Notes under the pieces: model-generated
Database searches by the model: none
What the model saw: only the letters and a program-made list of their open reading frames with translations
Told to the model about the DNA's origin: nothing
In this document: piece by piece, positions 1 through 6,968 of the stretch
How positions within the stretch are numbered: position 1 is the stretch's first letter
Layout of the letters: the number at the start of each line of letters is the position of its first letter
Program-made: the position numbers and the translations under genes
Assembly: GCA_046758065.1 (NCBI GenBank)
Contig: JBHHZM010000064.1
Span: forward strand, 1-18,104
Origin: JBHHZM01 sp046758065
Lineage (GTDB): Bacteria > Pseudomonadota > Alphaproteobacteria > JAAXGF01
DNA: 18,104 bases
Direction of reading: 5' to 3'

Positions 1-1550
1 ACAAATGGTCCGACGGCCAGCCGTTCACCAGCGAGGACTTCCGCTACTACTGGGAAGACGTAGCCAACGACCCGATGCTGTCGCCGGCCGGTCCGCCCAA
101 GGTGCTCCGGGTCAACGGCGAGCTGCCGCGCGTCGCGTTTCCCGACGCCACGACCGTGCGCTATAGCTGGTCGCGGCCCAATCCCTACTTCCTGCCGGCG
201 CTTGCCGGGGCGTCGCCGCTGTTCATCTACCGCCCGGCGCATTACCTGAAACAGTTCCACGCGCGCTACCGCGACGCGGCCGAGCTCGCGCAACTGGTCG
301 AAACCGCGGGCAAGCGCAACTGGGCGTCGCTGCACAACGCAAAAGACAACATGTACCGCTTCGACAACCCGGACCTGCCGACGCTGCAGCCCTGGATCAA
401 CACCACGCGACTGCCGGCGACGCGCTTCATCGCCAAACGCAATCCCTACTACCACCGGATTGACGCGCGCGGGCGCCAGCTTCCCTACATCGACCGCGTG
501 CTGCTCGATGTGGTCGACGGCAAGCTGATCCCGGCGAAGACGGGCTCGGGCGGCAGCGACCTGCAGGCGCGCGGGCTCTATTTCAACAACTACACCTTCC
601 TCAAGGCGGGCGAAAAGCGCAACGACTACGAGGTGCGTCTGTGGCGCACGGTGCGCGGTTCGCGGCTCGCGCTCTATCCCAATCTCAACGTCAAGGACGC
701 CGCCTGGCGCAAGCTGATGCGCGACGTGCGCTTCCGCCGGGCGCTTTCGCTCGCCGTCAACCGTCACGAGATCAACCAGGTGATGTATTACGGCCTCGGC
801 ATCGAGGGCAACAACACGGTGCTGCCCATGAGTCCGCTGAACCGGCCCGAGTATCGCACGGCCTGGGCGCAGTTCGATCTCGACACGGCCAACGCGCTGC
901 TAGACGAGATCGGACTCACCAAGCGCGACAGCCGCGGCGTGCGTCTGCTGCCCGACGGCCGTCCGCTCGAGATCATCGTCGAGACGGCGGGCGAAGACAC
1001 CGAGCAGACCGATGTGCTCGAACTCATCCACGACAGCTGGCTGCGCGCCGGCATCAAGCTTTATTCGAAGCCGTCGCAACGCCAGGTGTTCCGCAACCGC
1101 ATTTTCGCCGGCGAGGCGCAGATGGCGATCTGGTTCGGCTACGAGAACGGCGTGCCTTCGGCCGACATGAGCCCGGCGGAGTTCGCGCCCACCTCGCAGC
1201 ACGGCTATCAGTGGTCGACATGGGGCGAATACTACGAGACCAGCGGCGCCGCCGGCGAACCGGTCGATATGCCCGAGGCGCGGGAGCTTCTCGACCTCAA
1301 CCGCGCCTGGCTCAACGCCACGAGTCGCGGCGAGCGTGAAGCGATCTGGCACCGGATGCTCAAGATCCACGCCGACCGGGTCTTCACGATCGGTCTGGTA
1401 AGCGGCATCCCGCAGCCCGTGGTGGTCAGCAACCGCGTGCGCAACGTCCCCGAGAAAGGCATCTACAACTGGGACCCCGGGGCCTTCTTCGGCATCTACC
1501 GGCCCGAGAGCTTCTGGATTGCCCCGGCGACGCCGGGCGCTTCGGGCTGA
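1..1550 (+). CDS. ABC transporter substrate-binding protein, family 5 (partial, N-terminus missing)
   Basis: This is the C-terminal part, about 515 residues, of a periplasmic solute-binding protein of the peptide/nickel (SBP_bac_5) family. The reading frame is open from base 3, and its first residues, KWSDGQPFTSEDFRYYWE, match the family's signature near the middle of the N-terminal lobe, so the signal peptide and first part lie outside the window. Further in, the segment VRFRRALSLAVNRHEINQVM is the usual hinge-region motif, followed by a segment on the ANALLDEIGL pattern. The protein would capture an oligopeptide or similar solute and deliver it to the permeases encoded directly downstream on the same strand. 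The stop at 1548-1550 is 28 bases before the chosen start of the first permease, so the genes form an operon. The ligand cannot be told from sequence. The family call is firm. Confidence 0.93.
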   Translation, partial: KWSDGQPFTSEDFRYYWEDVANDPMLSPAGPPKVLRVNGELPRVAFPDATTVRYSWSRPNPYFLPALAGASPLFIYRPAHYLKQFHARYRDAAELAQLVETAGKRNWASLHNAKDNMYRFDNPDLPTLQPWINTTRLPATRFIAKRNPYYHRIDARGRQLPYIDRVLLDVVDGKLIPAKTGSGGSDLQARGLYFNNYTFLKAGEKRNDYEVRLWRTVRGSRLALYPNLNVKDAAWRKLMRDVRFRRALSLAVNRHEINQVMYYGLGIEGNNTVLPMSPLNRPEYRTAWAQFDLDTANALLDEIGLTKRDSRGVRLLPDGRPLEIIVETAGEDTEQTDVLELIHDSWLRAGIKLYSKPSQRQVFRNRIFAGEAQMAIWFGYENGVPSADMSPAEFAPTSQHGYQWSTWGEYYETSGAAGEPVDMPEARELLDLNRAWLNATSRGEREAIWHRMLKIHADRVFTIGLVSGIPQPVVVSNRVRNVPEKGIYNWDPGAFFGIYRPESFWIAPATPGASG

Positions 1551-1578
1551 CTCCGGGGACCAGACGGAGCGGTCGCGC

Positions 1579-2577
1579 GTGCTCCATTACACGATACGCC
1601 GCGTCCTCATCATGATCCCCACATTGCTGGCGATCAGTCTGATCACCTTCGTGATCATCCAACTGCCGCCGGGCGACTACCTGACGACGTACATCGCCGA
1701 ACTGCAGGCGCAGGGCGAGAACGTCAACATGGCGAAGGTCGAGTTTCTGCGTCAGCAGTACGGCTTCGACAGGCCGATGCACGAGCAGTACCTGCTGTGG
1801 CTGTTCGGCATGCTGCAGGGCGACTTCGGGTACTCATTCGAGTTCAGCCTGCCGGTGAGCGAGGTGATCGGCGATCGGCTGTTCCTGAGCTTCCTGGTTT
1901 CGTTCACCACCATCCTGTTCACCTGGCTGGTCTCTTTCCCGATCGGCGTCTACTCGGCGACCCACCAATACAGTTGGTCGGACCACGGTCTCACCCTGCT
2001 CGGCTTCCTCGGCCTCGCGACGCCCAACTTCCTGCTCGCGCTGGTACTGCTCTACTTCGCCAACGTCATTTTCGGAACCTCGATCGGCGGACTGATGGAC
2101 CCGCGCTACCTCGACCAGCCGTGGAGCGGGGCGAAGTTCGTGTCGGTGCTCGAACACCTGTGGATTCCGGTCGTGGTGATCGGCACTTCGGGCACCGCCG
2201 GCATGATCCGGCGCCTGCGCGCGAACCTGCTCGACGAACTGCAGAAGCAGTACGTCGTGACCGGCCGCGCCAAGGGCCTGCATCCCTTCAGACTGCTGTG
2301 CAAATACCCGCTGCGCATGGCGCTCAATCCGTTCATCGCCGACATCGGCAACCTGCTTCCGCAGGTGATTTCGGGCGCGGCGATCGTCTCGGTGGTGCTG
2401 TCGCTGCCGACCACGGGGCCGATGCTGCTTAACGCGCTGCGCACCCAGGACATGTACCTCGCCGGCTCGTTCCTCATGTTCCTCGCATTCCTGACCGTGG
2501 TCGGCGTGTTCGTCTCGGATCTCCTGCTCGCCGTGCTCGATCCGCGCATCCGCCTGCAAGGAGAGGCGTCGCGCTGA
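1579..2577 (+). CDS. ABC transporter permease, DppB/OppB type
   Basis: Inner-membrane permease of about 332 residues, one half of the channel of a peptide-type ABC importer. It starts with a membrane helix (LIMIPTLLAISLITFVIIQL), as DppB/OppB proteins do, and has about six hydrophobic segments. The cytoplasmic EAA-type loop that contacts the ATPase is visible as TGRAKGLHPFRLL, and the protein ends in the typical LDPRIRL. I chose GTG at 1579 because the resulting N-terminus (MLHYTIRRVL) is normal for the family and a GGAGC element lies about 8 bases upstream. An in-frame ATG at 1519 would overlap the preceding gene and add an arginine-rich tail unlike the family. The stop overlaps the next start by one base (TGATG), indicating translational coupling. 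Confidence 0.93.
   Translation: MLHYTIRRVLIMIPTLLAISLITFVIIQLPPGDYLTTYIAELQAQGENVNMAKVEFLRQQYGFDRPMHEQYLLWLFGMLQGDFGYSFEFSLPVSEVIGDRLFLSFLVSFTTILFTWLVSFPIGVYSATHQYSWSDHGLTLLGFLGLATPNFLLALVLLYFANVIFGTSIGGLMDPRYLDQPWSGAKFVSVLEHLWIPVVVIGTSGTAGMIRRLRANLLDELQKQYVVTGRAKGLHPFRLLCKYPLRMALNPFIADIGNLLPQVISGAAIVSVVLSLPTTGPMLLNALRTQDMYLAGSFLMFLAFLTVVGVFVSDLLLAVLDPRIRLQGEASR
2558..2563 (+). promoter_or_regulatory. Shine-Dalgarno AAGGAG for the second permease
   Basis: AAGGAG lies inside the last codons of the upstream permease, 13 bases before the ATG at 2577. Together with the TGATG stop-start overlap it supports coupled translation of the two permease halves. Confidence 0.6.
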
Positions 2578-3746
2578 TGGCTGCGGACGACAGGCACACG
2601 CCGATCGATCATTTCGTCTCGACCGAGCCCTACGATCCCTACGTGTCCGAAGCGCTGACGCCCGAGCAGGAGCGCTTCTACATGGCCTCGCAGTGGCGGC
2701 TGATGTGGTTCAAGCTGAAGCGCCACCGCGTCGCCGTCGCCTCGGGCGCCGTGCTCGCCATACTCTATCTGTCGATCCTGGCGAGCGAGTTTCTGGCGCC
2801 CTATGACCTGCACACGCGCCATACCGACTTCATCTACGCGCCGCCCCAGACCCTGCACCTGTTCCACGAGGGCCGTTTCATCGGACCCTTCGTCTACGGC
2901 TTCGACTACCGGCTCAACATGGAAAACCTGCGCCGCGAATACACCCCGGACACGAGCCGGGTCGAGCCTCTCCGCTTCCTGTGCCGGGGCGATCCGTACC
3001 AATACTTCGGTCTCTTCGAGGGCAACCTCCACCTCGTCTGTCCGGCCGAGGGCGGGACGCTTTTCCTGTTCGGCACCGACCGGCTGGGTCGCGACATGCT
3101 GTCGCGCATCATTAGCGGCACGCGAATTTCGCTCACCGTCGGCCTGTTCGGCATCACCATCAGCTTCGTGCTCGGCATCACCATCGGCGGCCTCTCGGGC
3201 TACTACGGCGGCTGGGTCGACACCCTCATTCAGCGTCTGATCGAGGTGATCCGCAGCTTCCCCGAGCTGCCGCTGTGGATGGCGCTGTCGGCGGCGCTCC
3301 CGGTGAACTGGAACCCGATCCTGATTTATCTCGGCATCACCGTCATCCTCGGCCTGATCGACTGGACGGGGCTCGCGCGGGCGGTGCGCTCGAAGCTCCT
3401 GGCGCTGCGCGAGGAAGACTTCGCCACCGCCGCCGTGCTGATGGGCGCTTCGCCCCGTCGCGTCATCGCCCGCCACCTCCTGCCCAGCTTCATGAGCCAT
3501 CTGATCGCCAGCGCGACGCTGTCGATCCCGTCGATGATCCTGGGAGAAACCGCGCTGTCGTTCCTCGGCCTCGGCCTGCGCCCGCCGATCACGAGCTGGG
3601 GGGTGCTGCTCAACGAGGCCCAGAACATCAATGTCGTGGCGCTCTACCCCTGGCTCATGCTGCCCGTCGCGCCGGTGATCGTCGTCGTGCTCGCGTTCAA
3701 CTTCTTCGGCGACGGATTGCGCGACGCCGCCGATCCCTACCACTGA
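2577..3746 (+). CDS. ABC transporter permease, DppC/OppC type, with an enlarged periplasmic loop
   Basis: Second permease half, 389 residues, partner of the gene at 1579. Residues 45-70 form the first membrane helix. The core then resumes with the classic signature FGTDRLGRDMLSRII at about residue 164. The EAA loop is visible as GASPRRVIARHLLPS, and the C-terminus DGLRDAADPYH is typical of DppC proteins. OppC/DppC proteins usually have about 300 residues. The extra length here is mostly a segment of roughly 95 residues between the first helix and the core, predicted to face the periplasm. It holds two cysteines (in FLCRGD and LVCPAEG) that could pair. The gene is followed 22 bases later by a convergent gene, so the ATP-binding subunits are not downstream. 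They may be upstream of the window or elsewhere. Confidence 0.93.
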   Translation: MAADDRHTPIDHFVSTEPYDPYVSEALTPEQERFYMASQWRLMWFKLKRHRVAVASGAVLAILYLSILASEFLAPYDLHTRHTDFIYAPPQTLHLFHEGRFIGPFVYGFDYRLNMENLRREYTPDTSRVEPLRFLCRGDPYQYFGLFEGNLHLVCPAEGGTLFLFGTDRLGRDMLSRIISGTRISLTVGLFGITISFVLGITIGGLSGYYGGWVDTLIQRLIEVIRSFPELPLWMALSAALPVNWNPILIYLGITVILGLIDWTGLARAVRSKLLALREEDFATAAVLMGASPRRVIARHLLPSFMSHLIASATLSIPSMILGETALSFLGLGLRPPITSWGVLLNEAQNINVVALYPWLMLPVAPVIVVVLAFNFFGDGLRDAADPYH

Positions 3747-3768
3747 CGACACCGGACCTGATCTGGAT

Positions 3769-5136
3769 TCAGGCACGCGCCCGGCGCGCGAGCACGGCGA
3801 GATCGAGGGGCTCGTCGACGCCCTCCACGCGACGCGCCTCAAGCAGGTCGGGTTCCTCGGCCGGCGCATAACCCTGGGTGCGGGCGCAGTCGAGCGCCGT
3901 GCGGGTGACCAGCGCCCGCACCTGCTCTTTTTTGGTGTGCTTCTCGAGCTTGGCCGCGAGGTTGACCGCATTCCCGATGACCGTGAACTCGAGCCGGGTC
4001 GCGTCGCCGACGGCGCCGAACACCACCGGCCCGACGGCGACGCCGACGCCGAAGCGGAGAGCGGGCCGACCCTGAGCGGCGCGTTCGCGGTTCCAGTCGT
4101 CGGCGGTGGCGAGCAGGGCCTCGGCGGCGCGCAGCGCGTCGGCGGCGTATCGCTCGCTCTCGAGCGCCGCGCCGAAGGTCGCCATCACGCCGTCGCCGAG
4201 GAACTTGTCGATGCTGCCGCCGTGGCTCTGAATCACCGGCACCATGCGCGCCTGGTATTCGGCCAGCAGCGCCATCACGTCGTCGGCCGGCAAGCTGCGC
4301 GCGAGACCGGTAAAGCCGCGGATGTCGAGATACAGGATCGCCGCCTCGCGCAGTTCGCCCTCGCCGGCGCGTATGCCGTGCTCGGCGCCGGTGATCTGGC
4401 GCGCGACCTCGGGCGCGAAAAAGCGCGAGAGGTCGGCGGCCGCGGCGTGTTCGGCGACGGCGCGCACCAGGAGACGGCGCGCGCGCACCAACGAAATTGC
4501 CAGAATCGCGGTGACCGCGCCGATCGACAGCACCTTGTCGACCTCGCCGCCGATCAGGATGGCCGGCGAGGTGATGTAGTGAACGTAGTCGCGGGTAATC
4601 ACCCCGGGGCCGGGGGTGGAGAGGACCGCGTAGGCGACCAGCGTGAGCCAGCCGAGCGCCGCGGCGATGCCGGCGAGCACCACGTAGCTGGCGTCGAACC
4701 GCAACGTGCGCAGCGCGATGAGGATGAATATGTACAGCAGCGTCGGCGCCTTGAGCGAGAAACCCGGCGGCTGTTCGTACTGCAGGTGGAAGCTCCAGAT
4801 CGTCACCAGGAGCACCGCCATGTCGATGATGACCGACGCCCTGATCATCCAGGCGGGCAGACGCCGACGGTAGGCAAGCACCAGTCGAACCAGCGTGAAC
4901 CCGGCATAGAAGCCGAGAGTCCAGGGCACCGGCGCGAACATGGCGTTCGGGTCGAAGGTTTTGGGCGCGATGGTGTAGACGACGGCGAAGAACGCCACCC
5001 CGACGAGTTGGACCCAGCCGATGAGGACCTCGCTCTCCTCCTGTACCTTGGCTATCTCGGCGCTGACGCGCGGCGGCATATGCGCGGAGGCGCCGAACAG
5101 CCGCTGCGCCAGCCGGTCTAGAAAATCCTTGGCCAT
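3769..5136 (-). CDS. Membrane-anchored class III adenylate/guanylate cyclase
   Basis: 455-residue protein with about six hydrophobic segments (roughly residues 38-58, 72-90, 98-117, 131-145, 150-172, 200-217) followed by a cytoplasmic cyclase domain from about residue 262. Metal-binding aspartates are visible in YLDIRGFTG (Asp271) and KFLGDGVMATFGA (Asp315). Lys311 and Thr385 (in EFTVIG) sit at the base-selecting positions, a Lys/Thr pair usually linked to ATP use, so cAMP is the likely product. Asn392 of the catalytic Asn/Arg pair is present, but the arginine four residues later is Lys396 (VNLAAKLEKH). I chose ATG 5136 because GGAGAG lies 7 bases upstream. A further in-frame ATG at 5196 lacks this support. 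The gene is last in an apparent minus-strand unit with a methyltransferase and a metallo-hydrolase. Confidence 0.92.
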   Translation of the reverse strand: MAKDFLDRLAQRLFGASAHMPPRVSAEIAKVQEESEVLIGWVQLVGVAFFAVVYTIAPKTFDPNAMFAPVPWTLGFYAGFTLVRLVLAYRRRLPAWMIRASVIIDMAVLLVTIWSFHLQYEQPPGFSLKAPTLLYIFILIALRTLRFDASYVVLAGIAAALGWLTLVAYAVLSTPGPGVITRDYVHYITSPAILIGGEVDKVLSIGAVTAILAISLVRARRLLVRAVAEHAAAADLSRFFAPEVARQITGAEHGIRAGEGELREAAILYLDIRGFTGLARSLPADDVMALLAEYQARMVPVIQSHGGSIDKFLGDGVMATFGAALESERYAADALRAAEALLATADDWNRERAAQGRPALRFGVGVAVGPVVFGAVGDATRLEFTVIGNAVNLAAKLEKHTKKEQVRALVTRTALDCARTQGYAPAEEPDLLEARRVEGVDEPLDLAVLARRARA

Positions 5137-5143
5137 GATTGGA

Positions 5144-5149
5144 CTCTCC
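5144..5149 (-). promoter_or_regulatory. Shine-Dalgarno GGAGAG fixing the cyclase start
   Basis: Read on the minus strand, GGAGAG stands 7 bases before the ATG at 5136. No comparable element precedes the upstream in-frame ATG at 5196, so the shorter protein is preferred. Confidence 0.65.
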
Positions 5150-5217
5150 ACCGCGACATCATAGCGCCGGCGGTCCTCACGGGCGGTAAGTAGCACGTGA
5201 GCGGCAGGGCGGCAAAT

Positions 5218-6054
5218 TCAGCGTTTTTCGATCCACAGGCTCGATTCACGGGCTCCATCGGGCAGCGGCAGGACGGCGACCACCCCGCCCGACAGCGCGC
5301 CGGCCATGCGCGTCGTCACGTAATGGCTGGCGAATCGCAGGTCGTAGCCCCCGCCTTGCAGCAACGCCGCGAGACCGAGCTGCTCGTTATAGCCGCGCCA
5401 ATCCCAGGCCTCGGGATAGTCGTCGGGCAGGAATACGTCATGAAAATGTATATGCACGCCTGAAGCAAGCGTCGGCAGTATGTGGTTGAGCAGACGGTCG
5501 ACGTCGCTTCCCGGCATCAGGATATGGCTCGAGTCGACGAACAGCAGATCGCCCGGGGCGAGCGCGGCGAACGGCGCCTCGCCGACGCGGTGCAGCGGCA
5601 GCCGCAGGAGTTCGATATCGAGGCCCGAAAGCGCCGCGCGCGGCGCCGGGTCGATCGCCGTGATCGCCGTCGCAAGGCCGCCGTCGGCGACCGCGCGGGC
5701 GAGGAAACGGGTCGAATGGCCCGAGCCGACCTCGACGATGCGCGGCGGCGCAAAGCGGCGCACGAATGCATATGCAATTGCGGCGTCGAGCCGGGGGAAC
5801 CAGTCCTGTTTCCAACGCGGCGCGGGCGGTGGTGCGTCGAGCGCCAGCAGCGCGTCGGCATAGTCTTCGAGCCCGGCGATGGTCCGGCGAAAAGCCGCTT
5901 CGTGAGCGCCGAACAGCGCCCCGAGCGCGGCGTAAGGCGGGCGTTTCCCGGCCGGCGGCAGTTCGGCGGCGTAGCGGTAGGGGATGAAGAAGCCCCGTCG
6001 GGCGAGACCCAGGATCGTCGCGAGACCGAAACGCAGCCGCCTGAGGCCCGTCAT
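5218..6054 (-). CDS. Class I SAM-dependent methyltransferase (Methyltransf_24-like)
   Basis: 278-residue soluble protein with a Rossmann-type SAM-binding core. Motif I is IVEVGSGHSTRFL (residues 106-118). The acidic residue ending strand 2 is Asp135 in ITAIDPAP. DLLFVDSSH (169-177) and the HIHFHDVFLPDDYPEAW stretch (201-217) match the family that acts on small molecules or sugars, with a possible metal or substrate site formed by Asp174, His205 and Asp206. The acceptor cannot be told. The first 30 residues are moderately hydrophobic but do not look like a signal peptide. ATG 6054 lies 23 bases after the stop of the upstream hydrolase gene, so the two are probably co-transcribed. The Shine-Dalgarno is weak (GAGCGGG). 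The gap of 81 bases to the next gene, the cyclase, shows no clear terminator. Confidence 0.85.
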   Translation of the reverse strand: MTGLRRLRFGLATILGLARRGFFIPYRYAAELPPAGKRPPYAALGALFGAHEAAFRRTIAGLEDYADALLALDAPPPAPRWKQDWFPRLDAAIAYAFVRRFAPPRIVEVGSGHSTRFLARAVADGGLATAITAIDPAPRAALSGLDIELLRLPLHRVGEAPFAALAPGDLLFVDSSHILMPGSDVDRLLNHILPTLASGVHIHFHDVFLPDDYPEAWDWRGYNEQLGLAALLQGGGYDLRFASHYVTTRMAGALSGGVVAVLPLPDGARESSLWIEKR

Positions 6055-6077
6055 TCGACCCGCTCGCCGCTTTGGCG

Positions 6078-6929
6078 TCACGGCGCGAGCGTCAGCCCTT
6101 CGCGGGCCACGACGGATCCCGGTCGGACGCGCGCGACCTCGGCCGCGATGCGATCCATGAAGGCGTCGTCGTGGTCGGGATCGTGATGGAAAACGACGAA
6201 GGTCTTGACCCCGGCGGCGTCGCACAGCCGCGCGCCTTCCTCCCAGGTCGAATGGCCCCAGCCGCGGTGGGCGGCGAACTCGGCCTCGGTGTAGGTCGAG
6301 TCGTAGATCACCATGTCGGCGCCGTCGATCAGGCCGAGAATGTTGGCGTCGGGCTTGCCCGGCAGGTGTTCGGTATCGGTGAGATAGCAGATCGACCGCC
6401 CGTCGTATTCGAGGCGATAGCCGGTGGCGGCCTGCGGGTGATTGAGCGGCGCGGTGCGCACCCGCACCCCGGGGCGCGGGGTGAACGTTTCTCCGGCGCG
6501 GAAGTCGCGGAACACGAGCCGCGCCTGTATGGTCTCGCGGCGCACCGGCGCGAACGGTTCGTCGAGCAGCCGCGCGAGCACCGCCTCGATGGCGTGATCG
6601 GGAAGCAGGTGTCCGGCCCAGACGGTCAGCGCGGTATCGGTCCGCAACAGCCGGGTGAACCAGGGCCAGCCCCAGATGTGGTCGAGATGGGTATGGGTGA
6701 ACAGGACATCGGCGTCGAGCGTCCCTTCGCCGCCGAGCGCGGCGTCGAACGGCTTGAGTCCGGTGCCGGCGTCGAGGATGAAGATGCGTTCGCCGCAGCG
6801 GACCTCGAGGCACGACGTGTTGCCGCCATAGCGCACCGTCCCCGGTCCGGGACAGGCGATACTGCCGCGCACGCCCCAGAACCGGACGAAAAACCCGTCG
6901 AGCTTCGTCAAACCGTTTCTCCACGTCAT
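6078..6929 (-). CDS. Metallo-beta-lactamase-fold hydrolase, PhnP / cyclic phosphodiesterase-like
   Basis: 283-residue protein of the metallo-beta-lactamase superfamily. The N-terminal signature FWGVRGSIACPGP followed by YGGNTSCLEV and ILDAGTG is typical of the COG1235 group, which includes cyclic phosphate phosphodiesterases such as PhnP. The metal site is complete: His79, His81, Asp83 and His84 in HTHLDHI, then His164 (PLNHP), Asp185 (YLTDTEH) and a final histidine in the FHHDPDHDD stretch near residue 250. A phosphodiester is therefore the likely substrate, but which one is not visible. It is first in the unit that ends with an adenylate cyclase, so a cyclic nucleotide is a reasonable guess only. 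ATG 6929 has no clear ribosome binding site. A TTG at 6911 has GGAGAA 5 bases upstream and may be the true start. Confidence 0.88.
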   Translation of the reverse strand: MTWRNGLTKLDGFFVRFWGVRGSIACPGPGTVRYGGNTSCLEVRCGERIFILDAGTGLKPFDAALGGEGTLDADVLFTHTHLDHIWGWPWFTRLLRTDTALTVWAGHLLPDHAIEAVLARLLDEPFAPVRRETIQARLVFRDFRAGETFTPRPGVRVRTAPLNHPQAATGYRLEYDGRSICYLTDTEHLPGKPDANILGLIDGADMVIYDSTYTEAEFAAHRGWGHSTWEEGARLCDAAGVKTFVVFHHDPDHDDAFMDRIAAEVARVRPGSVVAREGLTLAP

Positions 6930-6968
6930 CGCGGATAGGTAGGATCACCACTTTAACCCGGCCGCAAA

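Noticed and set aside
1519..1578. Earlier ATG start for the first permease
   Set aside because: It would overlap the binding-protein gene by 32 bases and add an arginine-rich tail before an otherwise standard DppB N-terminus; GTG 1579 has a better ribosome binding site.
2106..3971. Long open frame of about 620 codons on the minus strand
   Set aside because: It lies antisense to two clear ABC permease genes and its translation is a low-complexity Arg/Glu/Asp-rich shadow typical of high-GC DNA.
3937..5121. 394-codon plus-strand frame
   Set aside because: Antisense to the adenylate cyclase; rich in Arg, Gly, Glu and Asp with no recognisable fold.
5176..5201. CTCACG/CGTGAG inverted repeat between the methyltransferase and cyclase genes as a terminator or operator
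   Set aside because: The stem is only six pairs with a 14-base loop and no T run, so it is not convincing on its own.
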